NCBI GenBank assembly: GCA_040756055.1
Contig: JBFLZR010000007.1
Coordinates: forward strand, 1-64,000
Reading direction: 5' to 3'
From: Candidatus Zixiibacteriota bacterium
GTDB lineage: Bacteria > Zixibacteria > MSB-5A5 > GN15 > FEB-12
DNA: 64,000 bases
Every line of letters starts with the position of its first letter. Positions within the stretch are counted from its first letter, which is position 1. Made by a program: the position numbers and the translations under genes. This document shows positions 1 to 10,098 of this stretch, piece by piece. Under the pieces are notes generated by a model. It ran no database searches. It was not told the origin of the DNA and saw only the letters and a program-made list of their open reading frames with translations.

Positions 1-855
1 GTGTATAATATAGTGGTTGATGACGAGAAACCGGGGCAGCCGGGGACGCCGGTCGACAGGTCGGAGACGGAGTCATCGGGGGGCGGTTCGGGCGATGTTG
101 TGCTTGAGGGTCAGCCGGGGTCGGGGACGACGATTGTGTACAAGTTTCTGTATTATCATCTGGATCATCTGGGTACGCCGATGGCGGTGACTGACGGCGC
201 GAAGGATGTTGTCTGGAGCAGTGATTATTATCCGTTTGGGTCGCTGTATGATGAGCAGGTGGTGCAGAGCAACGAGTTGCGTTTTCCGGGTCAGTATCAT
301 GACCGGGAGAGTGATTTGTATTACAATTGGCACCGTTATTACGAGCCTGAGTTGGGGCGGTATGTGACGCCGGACCCGCTGGGTCTGGGGGCTGGGGACG
401 TGAATCTGTATCGGTATGTATATGGAAATCCTGCAAACTACAGTGATCCAACCGGAATGCAACCTTTCCATCCCAGCGAGGTAGATATGGAGTGGCCAAC
501 TTCTGATTCACAAGACTCCGAAGAGAAATGCGAGGAGCCTAAGTGTGACCGTTCTTGGGGCTGGTGTTACACGAGGTGCATTGGGACCCTTGCCCCGGGA
601 TTTGAAGGATTTTTCATTGGGTCACAGTTATTGTCCAATGTTCCGTACACGGTGAAGCCGCTAATCGTTTCGCCGAATCGTGTTATCTTCGTTGAAAAGC
701 CGCATGTATTCGCAAAATTACTTCCACGCACCTGGGGTCTTGCCGCTAAAGTATCGAAAGTCGCGAGGCCGATTCAGGCTGTTGCTTTTTCGTGGGTCGC
801 AGGATCGTCCTACGGATGTATGTTGAGTTGCGCGCTTGATCCGTGCAGTTATTGA
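1..855 (+). CDS. RHS repeat protein, C-terminal part with Cys-rich tip (5' end outside window)
   Basis: This is the 3' part of an RHS/YD-repeat polymorphic toxin; the reading frame is open from the first base, so the real start lies upstream. Residues about 55-155 form the RHS-associated core: DHLGTPMAV, YYPFGSLYDEQ, FPGQYHDRESDLYYNWHRYY, GRYVTPDPLGL and NLYRYVYGNP. The frame then enters an unrelated variable tip of about 130 residues with clustered cysteines (CEEPKCDRSWGWCYTRC near the start, CMLSCALDPC at the end), a hydrophobic stretch between them, and no catalytic motif I can name. By analogy with RHS toxins the tip would be the effector released from the RHS cage. A small zinc-motif gene follows 11 bp downstream and may encode its immunity protein. 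The core is duplicated at 1106-1340. Confidence 0.9.
   Translation: MYNIVVDDEKPGQPGTPVDRSETESSGGGSGDVVLEGQPGSGTTIVYKFLYYHLDHLGTPMAVTDGAKDVVWSSDYYPFGSLYDEQVVQSNELRFPGQYHDRESDLYYNWHRYYEPELGRYVTPDPLGLGAGDVNLYRYVYGNPANYSDPTGMQPFHPSEVDMEWPTSDSQDSEEKCEEPKCDRSWGWCYTRCIGTLAPGFEGFFIGSQLLSNVPYTVKPLIVSPNRVIFVEKPHVFAKLLPRTWGLAAKVSKVARPIQAVAFSWVAGSSYGCMLSCALDPCSY
186..420 (+). repeat. RHS-core direct repeat, copy 1 (pair with 1106-1340)
   Basis: About 235 bp encoding the RHS core recur 920 bp downstream with only scattered, mostly synonymous differences. Positions 214-284 match 1134-1204 without a mismatch (71 bp). Both copies are read in the same phase of their reading frames, so recombination between them would give an in-frame exchange of toxin tips. 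Confidence 0.92.
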
Positions 856-866
856 GGAGAAGCGAA

Positions 867-1055
867 ATGCAGGTTATTCCTCTCATATGTGCCGTCTGTG
901 GCGTAGAGCTCACGTCAGAAGAGGGCATAATATGCTCTCGGTGCGGCAGATTTGTTTGCCTTGAGCACGCAGAAAGAAGAGAAAAGGATGAGTTTGTCTG
1001 TATTCAATGCTTCAGTCAAGATGAGGGAAATCGAGGTGAATCGGAGTTGCCTTAG
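867..1055 (+). CDS. Small zinc-binding protein, candidate immunity gene
   Basis: A 62-residue protein with four paired metal-ligand sites: CAVC, CSRC, a Cys-x2-His pair (CLEH) and CIQC. This spacing suggests two zinc sites, as in B-box or RING-like zinc fingers. There is no signal peptide, so it should be cytoplasmic. The ATG at 867 is chosen because GAGGAGA lies just upstream; an earlier in-frame start at 843 would overlap the RHS gene and lacks such a site. It sits between an RHS tip and a displaced RHS tip, the usual place for an immunity gene. That role is inferred from position only; the family is not recognised. Confidence 0.65.
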   Translation: MQVIPLICAVCGVELTSEEGIICSRCGRFVCLEHAERREKDEFVCIQCFSQDEGNRGESELP

Positions 1056-1088
1056 GCAAGGGTCTCCAGGGTTGCATGGCGAACACAA

Positions 1089-1877
1089 GTGATCGCATTT
1101 TACCAGGTGACCGACGGCGCGAAGGACATCGTGTGGAGCAGTGATTATTATCCGTTTGGGTCGCTGTATGATGAGCAGGTGGTGCAGAGCAACGAGTTGC
1201 GTTTCCCGGGTCAGTACCATGACCGAGAGAGTGATTTGTATTACAATTGGCACCGGTATTACGAGCCGCAGTTGGGGCGGTATGTGACGCCGGACCCGCT
1301 GGGGATTGGCGCCGGGGATGTGAATTTGTACAGGTATGTAGTGGGCAACCCGCTTAGCTCTGCGGATCCAAGTGGTATGATTCTAGAGTGGATATTCGAC
1401 GATCCGAATGAGAGAGCCGCCCACAAGGATGAGGCGACAACGTGTAAAGAGTTCGTGGAGTGGGCTCGGGCGTTCGATTATTCGTGGGACGAGGCAATGC
1501 ACTCGGGTGATACACAAGACCGATGGAATGAGAGCGCAGCGGGACCTATGCAGGGATGCCGCTACATGATTGACCCCGCGAACCCGAATCAGGTGATAGA
1601 TATGCGCCATTTCCTTGTGGTTGGGAAACACGGTGGAGAACTCGCTGGCCTGGTCAACGAAGTGCTTCAGGGGCTGGAAACTGAGTTAGCTGGTACCTTT
1701 GTCGGCGACTGGTTTGACCTTCACCGTCATTCTGGAATTTTTGATGCTCAAGATTTCCTTTCTAACACCTTGGGAGCAGAGTTCTACTACTTTAGATTGT
1801 CTGTGTGGGGTAATGACTTCCCATCCCAGCTAGAAGCTTGGTGCAAAGAGAGGGCTAAATTGAGGAAGTGCGAATGA
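1089..1877 (+). CDS. Displaced (orphan) RHS tip with alternative toxin domain
   Basis: A 262-residue frame begins abruptly inside an RHS core (VTDGAKDIVWSSDYYPFG, then GRYVTPDPLGIG and NLYRYVVGNP) and continues into a tip unlike the one at 1-855. The tip, from about residue 95, contains CKEFVEWARAFDYSWDEA, an IDMRHFLVVGKHGGELAGL segment, and DAQDFLSNTLGAEF. I recall similar IDMRHF...EDLPSN-type tails from RHS proteins, but their activity is unknown to me. There is no signal peptide and no convincing ribosome site, so it probably is not made as a stand-alone toxin. It reads as a stored older tip that recombination through the core repeat could reactivate. Its stop overlaps the start of the next gene (ATGA). 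Confidence 0.8.
   Translation: MIAFYQVTDGAKDIVWSSDYYPFGSLYDEQVVQSNELRFPGQYHDRESDLYYNWHRYYEPQLGRYVTPDPLGIGAGDVNLYRYVVGNPLSSADPSGMILEWIFDDPNERAAHKDEATTCKEFVEWARAFDYSWDEAMHSGDTQDRWNESAAGPMQGCRYMIDPANPNQVIDMRHFLVVGKHGGELAGLVNEVLQGLETELAGTFVGDWFDLHRHSGIFDAQDFLSNTLGAEFYYFRLSVWGNDFPSQLEAWCKERAKLRKCE
1106..1340 (+). repeat. RHS-core direct repeat, copy 2
   Basis: Second copy of the core segment at 186-420. Homology begins abruptly at GGTGACCGACGG (1106) and ends at the point where the two tips diverge, after the tyrosine-rich NLYRYV segment. Confidence 0.92.
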
Positions 1878-2629
1878 AGAAGTTTAAGAAATACCTGATA
1901 TGGTCGGCAGTGATAGTGGCCGGTCTCTTTGCCATTCTCATAACTCCAATAATCTATTGGAGTGTAACGAGCGATGCACGGCCATACGAGGAGATTAGAA
2001 AAGACATCAGGCGGATCGAACTGGGCATGTCGAAAGAGGATGTCCTTGAGATAATGGGGCAACCCGTAGCCGTGAGGCGGGCAGAGCTCGAGACGTGGCT
2101 TTTCGACGATCATCCTCTCCTGTCAGAACCGCCAAGGTGTAGCTTTGACCAGTCCGGTCGCGTGGTAGGTATCGTGTGTGACGATGACTATCGCATATGG
2201 GCCGAGGGGGTGGGGTGCGGATCTAGCTCGATATTGTACGTTGGTGGCTATCCGACACCGCAGGAGATCGATCTTCAGATCGAGAGGTATAGGGAAGCGA
2301 CTGACCCGGGCCCCAGAGTAGACACTCTGAAGGCCATGCTGAAATCGCTAAGTAACCCGACCAGCGTGGGAGAAGATATGATAATAAGGGGAACGCTTAG
2401 TGAGCTGGCAGAGATATATCTTAAGGAGCATGACGAGGCTATACTCATTGCCGTAGATGAGACCCCAATTCAGGCCGGTTTTGCCAATTTCGTTTGTGAT
2501 TTCTACAGTAACCTGGCGGAGGATTCGCTCTTCAGGGAGCGATATCGCCGGGACAATGGTCCTCTGAAGAGATGTGTCGGAATATCGTTTAGTGAGAGCG
2601 AGGTTGATAGTCTTCTCAAAGGGGAGTGA
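1874..2629 (+). CDS. Membrane-anchored BamE/SmpA-like protein, likely immunity to the orphan tip
   Basis: A 251-residue protein with one N-terminal transmembrane segment (about residues 7-32) followed by an extracytoplasmic part. IELGMSKEDVLEIMGQP followed by ETWLF resembles the SmpA/OmlA/BamE fold motif (Gmt-xx-V-xx-lG-P). Two cysteine pairs and an acidic C-terminal half follow. The ATG at 1874 overlaps the stop of the orphan toxin tip as ATGA and has GAGGAAG upstream, which indicates translational coupling. Coupling directly behind a toxin tip is the hallmark of an immunity gene; a membrane-anchored one would suit a toxin acting in the envelope. Both role and fold are inference. Confidence 0.68.
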   Translation: MKKFKKYLIWSAVIVAGLFAILITPIIYWSVTSDARPYEEIRKDIRRIELGMSKEDVLEIMGQPVAVRRAELETWLFDDHPLLSEPPRCSFDQSGRVVGIVCDDDYRIWAEGVGCGSSSILYVGGYPTPQEIDLQIERYREATDPGPRVDTLKAMLKSLSNPTSVGEDMIIRGTLSELAEIYLKEHDEAILIAVDETPIQAGFANFVCDFYSNLAEDSLFRERYRRDNGPLKRCVGISFSESEVDSLLKGE

Positions 2630-2657
2630 CGCACCCCGGTGGGCCGCGTCTTACTGG

Positions 2658-2807
2658 ATTCCGGTCCGCCATCGGCGGATTCGGAATGACTCAAAGAATG
2701 GCAGGAGACTGAGAAGGCTCCTGCCCTACAGAAAGACCGGGGGGAGTAGACGAAGAGGAAATAAGAGTTTACGGCAGAACCACTGCCGGGTTCTGCCCTA
2801 CTGGGAC
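2658..2807. repeat. Cluster of three palindromic REP-like elements
   Basis: Three hairpins stand in a row. ATTCCGGTCCGCC (2658-2670) pairs imperfectly with 2674-2687. GGCAGGAG (2700-2707) pairs with CTCCTGCC (2718-2725). GGCAGAACC (2773-2781) pairs perfectly with GGTTCTGCC (2789-2797) around the loop ACTGCCG. The last hairpin and its flanks (about 2738-2807) recur at about 3579-3651. The last two hairpins share the outer GGCAG/CTGCCCTAC frame, so they look like members of one repeat family. They may also act as terminators for the RHS locus. Confidence 0.75.
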
Positions 2808-2883
2808 TTCAATACCGGAACCGCAGATCGTCTTTGGGAGGAGTGGCGAACGATAGAAGAAGAGAACAAGATCAGGAGAGAAC

Positions 2884-3591
2884 ATGGTTTACCGGAAAGA
2901 GATCCCCATGCCAGGTAAGGCAATTTTTATTCTGTTCACCGTAACCCTGCTAATTGTATCATGCCACACGGAGCAATCGCCGCGAACATGGTACGGGCGG
3001 GACACGACACAGGCGGTGGTGGCGAGCGACAGCACCGTTGCCTCAGTCTTTGACGAGGCATCGTACTTTCAGCAGCGAGAGTCTTTGCTGAGAGAGGAGT
3101 CAGCGTTTGCCGTTCAGACTATCGAGCAGTTTGAGACCGTACTGGCAGCGTGGGCAGACAGCGATCTGGCAAGGTCGTTTTGGATGAGTATCCGCATCGA
3201 CTACAAAGTTGTAGATGTGCCGCTAACGTTAGAAATCGGCGGCCCGGAGGAACCGCGTTATACTGGCAGGGCGGTTATTGCTACGGATTCGGGGATATTT
3301 ATGGTGCGGTCGAACACTCTTATACCTGGGAGGAAGGTCGCGCTGGAATACAGTGGGCTCACCGCTGAAGAATTTCGCGCGATAATGCGGCGGATGGTGG
3401 ATGAGTACCGGGTGTTCGATTTAGAGTCCGACTTGTCTGGAGGCGTTGGGTTTAACCCAGCGATGACAGTACTTCAAGTGAGGTATCAAGGAGACAGCAC
3501 CTTGCTGCTGTTTGCCGAGTATAAGAAAACGCGGAGCGACGTTGCTCAGCGCATGTTTGACTACCTTGACAGTCTTTTCTGGGGGGAGTAG
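2884..3591 (+). CDS. Putative lipoprotein of unknown function
   Basis: A 235-residue protein with a hydrophobic signal segment (KAIFILFTVTLLIVSC) ending in a lipobox-like IVSC, so it is probably a lipid-anchored envelope protein. The mature part is mixed alpha/beta with no motif I recognise. The ATG at 2884 has AGGAG six bases upstream; a second ATG at 2908 would also keep the signal peptide but has a poorer ribosome site. The stop codon lies inside the repeat copy at 3579-3651. As the last gene before the housekeeping block it could be another immunity protein, but nothing in the sequence proves this. Confidence 0.62.
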   Translation: MVYRKEIPMPGKAIFILFTVTLLIVSCHTEQSPRTWYGRDTTQAVVASDSTVASVFDEASYFQQRESLLREESAFAVQTIEQFETVLAAWADSDLARSFWMSIRIDYKVVDVPLTLEIGGPEEPRYTGRAVIATDSGIFMVRSNTLIPGRKVALEYSGLTAEEFRAIMRRMVDEYRVFDLESDLSGGVGFNPAMTVLQVRYQGDSTLLLFAEYKKTRSDVAQRMFDYLDSLFWGE

Positions 3592-3651
3592 ACGGAAAAG
3601 AAAGAAGAGTCAACGGCAGAACCACTGCCGGGTTCTGCCGTTGACTGGGAC
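3579..3651. repeat. Second copy of the GGCAGAACC palindrome with flanks
   Basis: The sequence from GGGGGGAGTAGACG through the hairpin GGCAGAACC (3615-3623)/GGTTCTGCC (3631-3639) to TGGGAC repeats the segment at about 2738-2807 with a few changes. Both copies include a GAG-TAG stop context, so a gene end plus its terminator-like hairpin appears to have been duplicated. It also forms the 3' end of the small minus-strand frame at 3610-3753. Confidence 0.8.
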
Positions 3652-3753
3652 TTTCTCGGATAATTGCGATAAATCAATCGGCTGCAAAATCTTCAGCGCT
3701 TCGGCGAAGTTTCTGGCGAGTACCAACTGCTCGGCTCTCTCGATATTATTCAT
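3610..3753 (-). pseudogene. Truncated TPR-like gene fragment ending in the palindrome
   Basis: A 47-codon minus-strand frame starts MNNIERAEQLVLARNFAEAL and continues KILQPIDLSQLSEK, an amphipathic helix pair typical of tetratricopeptide-type repeats. After that it runs into the GGCAGAACC palindrome and stops, so the protein-like part is only about 35 residues. The simplest reading is a helical-repeat gene cut off by insertion of the palindromic element. It could instead be a real small protein. No strong ribosome-binding site is visible. Confidence 0.4.
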
Positions 3754-4001
3754 ATCAAAGTCTCGTATTTCGATATCCTCTGGTGCGCTTTACGGCTTTA
3801 GGAACCGGATGTTTCCCTCTAAAAGCTGTCAGCCGGGGCACTGTTCAGGTTGGACATTAGCGCACACCGCGAAACGGTATGCGGCAGGCTCTCCTTTGTG
3901 TTTATGCTGCCTGAAGATAACCCAAACATTCTCATCTGTCAAACCGAGTTGGAGACACCAAACACTCATCTACCTATCAGACGTTTCAACCGCGGAAAAA
4001 T
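3754..4001. other. Intergenic stretch without recognisable gene
   Basis: I see no convincing coding frame, tRNA or repeat between the TPR-like fragment and the groEL terminator. It may include upstream regulatory sequence or decayed DNA of the minus-strand fragment. Confidence 0.4.
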
Positions 4002-4030
4002 AAAAAACCCGGCGCGAGGCCGGGTTTTTT
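4002..4030 (-). terminator. Bidirectional intrinsic terminator of groESL
   Basis: AAAAAACCCGGC pairs with GCCGGGTTTTTT around a short GCGA-type loop. A T-run follows on either strand. It lies 28 bp beyond the groEL stop codon. Confidence 0.9.
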
Positions 4031-4057
4031 GCGATGTATATAAAAAATAAGAATGTC

Positions 4058-6009
<1,952 letters not shown>

Positions 6010-6074
6010 TTTGATCCCTCCTGTTTAGTGGGAGTTAAGTGATTATTCTATATATGGTTTTCTTTTTCTTATTG

Positions 6075-6101
6075 TTAGCACTCATTGCGAGTGAGTGCTA
6101 A
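6075..6101 (-). promoter_or_regulatory. CIRCE operator (HrcA binding site)
   Basis: TTAGCACTC, nine bases, then GAGTGCTAA: a perfect match to the CIRCE inverted repeat bound by the heat-shock repressor HrcA. It sits immediately after the -10 box of the groES promoter, where bound HrcA would cover the transcription start. No hrcA gene lies in this window. Confidence 0.97.
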
Positions 6102-6107
6102 CAGGCG

Positions 6108-6135
6108 AATATATATTAAACGAGCGAGCTGTCAA
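6108..6135 (-). promoter_or_regulatory. groESL promoter
   Basis: On the minus strand, TTGACA (6130-6135) and TATATT (6108-6113) are separated by 16 bp. This is a housekeeping sigma-70/sigma-A-type promoter directly upstream of the CIRCE element, unlike the -33/-7 promoters of Bacteroidetes. Confidence 0.8.
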
Positions 6136-6253
6136 GAGGTTTCCCCGATTGTTATTATTTTTTTGCTTTGTTTGGCCATCGCGATGTACCTTGTAAGTGT
6201 CTGACATACAATGACAAAGCTGCTGTTTTCGAGGTTTAGGAGCAAATTCAGGC

Positions 6254-6282
6254 AAAAAAAAGCCCCCCTGAAAGGAGGGCTT
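6254..6282 (-). terminator. Terminator of the subtilase lipoprotein gene
   Basis: Read on the minus strand, AAGCCCTCC pairs with GGGGGGCTT (one G-T wobble) around TTTCA and is followed by a run of T. It lies 20 bp after the stop codon. Confidence 0.85.
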
Positions 6283-6301
6283 GAATCGTTAAATCAATCG
6301 A

Positions 6302-7498
6302 TTAGAAATCATCACCATTGGTGGTGCCGAGAACGGCCTTCTCAACATCGACCAGACCATTACCCTGCTGGAAGGCTGTCAGGCCGATGTCTTCGGCACT
6401 GCCGTTGAGAAGAGCCCGAATCTGCTCGTGAGTGTAATTCGGGTACTTCTGCATCGCCACGGCGGCCGCGCCAACAACCATCGGGGAGGCCATCGAGGTA
6501 CCACTCAGCGGCCAGTATTTTCCCATCTTGTAGGTCGACAAGATTCTCACGCCGGGGGCAATCAATTCAATTTCCGGACCAAAGTTGGAGAAAGACGCAA
6601 AGGCGTCATACTGATCCGACGCTGAAATCGCCATTATGAAATCATATTTGGCCGGATAGCTGACCGGACCGGAGTTGTTGCCGGCTGAGGAGACCAGCAG
6701 GATACCCAGATTGTACATCTCCAGCATGGCCGCGCCTTCAGCCGTATTTTCATAGGCGCCACCGAAACTCATGTTCACTACCTGAATGTCGTTACCGGCG
6801 TCACCGTCAAAATGTGTCCCGATAATCCAGTCTATTCCGGTCAGAACGTTATCGGTGTAAATGAATTTGTTGTCGCTGATCTGCACGGCATAGATGTCGC
6901 AGTTCGGGGCTACGCCGACGACACCGATGTCGTTGTTATTGGCCGAGACAATACCGGCGCAGTGCGTGCCGTGTCCGACTTTGTCGTCAAAATCACTGGG
7001 ATCGTCGTGCACCGCTGAGAAGCCGCCCGCCCAGGTGAGGTCAGGATGATCCATGTCACCGCCGGTGTCGAGGATAGCCACATTGACTCCTGAGCCGTTA
7101 TAAACGGTGTTTGTCCAAACGTAATCAGCGTCGATACGGTCAACGCCCCAATCGAGGGTTTGAGCCGTGAACTCCCTGATATCGTTGTTGGCAATATAGG
7201 CGATGTTCGGGTTATTTCTGAGGCGGTTGATGTTTTCCTCCGGTACCGATGCGAATACGATCGGAAGATATTTATATTCTTTTTTGATCACGGCGCCGGC
7301 GGACGTTAGGGCGTCATCCGGGCGGCCGTTGGAGAATCCAATCAACACATCTTTCATTCCGGGGGCTGAATCCAATTTCTGACTGAGCACATTTGCGGAA
7401 TTGTCCGGCGAGGTGGACATGTCGCTTGAGCAGCCGATGAAGAGGAATATGGCGGCTGCAATCAACAAGGAAACGATGAGAACGATAACTTTCTTCAT
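6302..7498 (-). CDS. Subtilisin-like (S8) serine protease lipoprotein
   Basis: A 398-residue protease with a lipoprotein signal peptide (lipobox FIGC, Cys23), an inhibitor-I9-like propeptide (about residues 48-112), and an S8 catalytic domain. The triad is Asp144 in AILDTG, His176 in GHGTHCAG and Ser335 in SGTSMASP, with the oxyanion Asn in SAGNNSG. It should act outside the inner membrane, anchored by lipid, and the propeptide implies self-processing. GGAGTGA precedes the ATG. It is monocistronic: it has its own terminator and a possible promoter at 7676-7705. There is no C-terminal sorting domain, unlike the larger subtilase at 14901. Confidence 0.95.
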   Translation of the reverse strand: MKKVIVLIVSLLIAAAIFLFIGCSSDMSTSPDNSANVLSQKLDSAPGMKDVLIGFSNGRPDDALTSAGAVIKKEYKYLPIVFASVPEENINRLRNNPNIAYIANNDIREFTAQTLDWGVDRIDADYVWTNTVYNGSGVNVAILDTGGDMDHPDLTWAGGFSAVHDDPSDFDDKVGHGTHCAGIVSANNNDIGVVGVAPNCDIYAVQISDNKFIYTDNVLTGIDWIIGTHFDGDAGNDIQVVNMSFGGAYENTAEGAAMLEMYNLGILLVSSAGNNSGPVSYPAKYDFIMAISASDQYDAFASFSNFGPEIELIAPGVRILSTYKMGKYWPLSGTSMASPMVVGAAAVAMQKYPNYTHEQIRALLNGSAEDIGLTAFQQGNGLVDVEKAVLGTTNGDDF

Positions 7499-7675
7499 TG
7501 ATCACTCCATCTGTTGAACGTTTTTAATTAAAACCGACGCGCAATAAAGTGCTGCTTACCACCTCCCTTCAAATAATTGGAGAAATACAGACTTGTGCCA
7601 TGTCCGAGCAATGGTATGAAATTGTTACTGCTGACACTTCGATAGTTGCTGCGTTTTTCCGGGTTAGTATGTATT

Positions 7676-7705
7676 AACGTAACCGAATGTTGACGGTTTT
7701 GTCAA
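7676..7705 (-). promoter_or_regulatory. Possible promoter of the subtilase lipoprotein gene
   Basis: On the minus strand TTGACA (7700-7705) is followed after 18 bp by TACGTT (7676-7681). The -35 is perfect but the -10 is weak. The implied leader is about 170 bases; nothing else was seen in the 7499-7756 gap. Confidence 0.4.
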
Positions 7706-7756
7706 GCAAAAATGTTGTCGTGCCCCACGCGGAACAAAAGTCTGACCGCAAGCAAA

Positions 7757-7785
7757 AGCGGGTAGACCCCGAAGATCTACCCGCT
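7757..7785 (-). terminator. Terminator of eno
   Basis: AGCGGGTAGA (7757-7766) pairs perfectly with TCTACCCGCT (7776-7785). On the minus strand it is followed by a short T-rich stretch. It lies 27 bp past the enolase stop. Confidence 0.75.
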
Positions 7786-7812
7786 GACACGAATTCTTGC
7801 GAAAAAAGAGGA

Positions 7813-9126
<1,314 letters not shown>

Positions 9127-9150
9127 CTATGTTACTTTCGAAGTTCAGGC

Positions 9151-9179
9151 AAATTATGCTCTTAAGCATGCCGAAGCAA
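9151..9179 (-). promoter_or_regulatory. Candidate eno promoter
   Basis: On the minus strand TTGCTT (9174-9179) and TAATTT (9151-9156) are spaced by 17 bp, about 45 bp upstream of the enolase start codon. Confidence 0.45.
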
Positions 9180-9502
9180 GGTTAAACTTGTCAGCCTTCA
9201 GGTATATACGATAATGTCAAAAGATCGATTGTGTTACCCACATTATTAATGGGGACTGATCCTTACCCCTTTCGGTGAGGGGGTCGGAAAGTCCTTAGAA
9301 AACAGTGAGATACAAGATGGCACGATATTTGATAAGTATGTCGGTGAAACAAGGTCAGTGGATTTGAAAAAGACTGGCCGACAAGCCGGCGTGAGCCGGC
9401 TTTTATTATTGCACCGGTATTCCGCCTGAGGCCAGCGCCTTTTAGCCAGCTTCAAAGGTCCCGCTTGGTTATCCACAAGGGGGCAATAGACAAGGTCAAG
9501 AT
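9180..9502. other. Decayed intergenic region before the symporter remnant
   Basis: No intact gene is visible. A perfect hairpin terminator at 9383-9407 shows that some plus-strand unit once ended here or still does. The symporter remnant probably extended further into this region, but I cannot align the upstream part with confidence. Confidence 0.4.
9383..9407 (+). terminator. Intrinsic terminator without an obvious gene
   Basis: AAGCCGGC pairs perfectly with GCCGGCTT around GTGA, followed by TTATTATT. No intact plus-strand gene ends just before it. Confidence 0.75.
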
Positions 9503-9988
9503 TCTCCTTACGCTCAGATCCATACTCTGGTGATTTGCTCCATGACAGCCCTGGTCATTATCACGACCGGCAACTGCGCCAGCGGCGAAACCGGGGGCGT
9601 GCTCACCATGTCATCTTTTAACACCGCCCTGCCTTTATATGGCCGGTGGATGGTTGTCGGTGGCATCATGCTCTTTGCCTTTACGACAGTTCTCGGATGG
9701 TCCTATTACGGTGAGAAGGGAGTCGAGTACGTTGGAGGAGAGAAGGCCAAAGTGCCGTATAAGTGGGTCTATGTGATATTCACGCTGCTCGGGGCGCGCT
9801 TCGATCTCACGACTGTCCGGGCATACGCCGACACGGCCAACGGCATGATGGCGGTTCCCAACCTCATCGCGCTTATGGCTCTATCAGGTGCGCTGGTGAA
9901 AGTCACGAAGAAATACATGGATGAAAAGTCACGGGGGCTTCACATACCATACAAGCAACGTCTGAAAGAACTCTCAAGGAAGTCTTAA
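9503..9988 (+). pseudogene. C-terminal remnant of a sodium:alanine symporter (AGCS family)
   Basis: About 160 codons match only the last third of AGCS-family sodium:amino-acid symporters, which are normally around 450-500 residues. The diagnostic segments are HTLVICSMTALVIITTG, FAFTTVLGWSYYGEKGVEYV, and DTANGMMAVPNLIALMALSG, in the right order and spacing. The N-terminal two thirds, with the sodium-binding helices, are absent, and the frame cannot be followed convincingly upstream of about 9503. A GTG at 9530 could start a short product, but it would not be a working transporter. The proper terminator just downstream shows this was a true gene end. The reading frame itself is still clean, so the deletion may be recent. 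Confidence 0.85.
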
Positions 9989-9991
9989 TGG

Positions 9992-10016
9992 CCGGGTCGG
10001 TGACCCGGTTTTTTTT
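9992..10016 (+). terminator. Terminator of the AGCS remnant
   Basis: CCGGGTC (9992-9998) pairs with GACCCGG (10002-10008), followed by eight T residues. Confidence 0.9.
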
Positions 10017-10098
10017 GCGTAATGCTAAGACAGGGATACCCGTGCTCGTGGGGATTAATGCTTGATGTTGGGCCGATGGTCCGATAAATTTCGTTTGC

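Noticed and set aside
2574-2918. A 114-codon plus-strand frame crossing the palindromes, with a protein-like tail (LWEEWRTIEEENKIRREHG).
   Set aside because: Its first two thirds translate palindromic repeat DNA and its start lies inside the previous gene. The tail may be a relic of an older gene end, but an intact gene is not supported.
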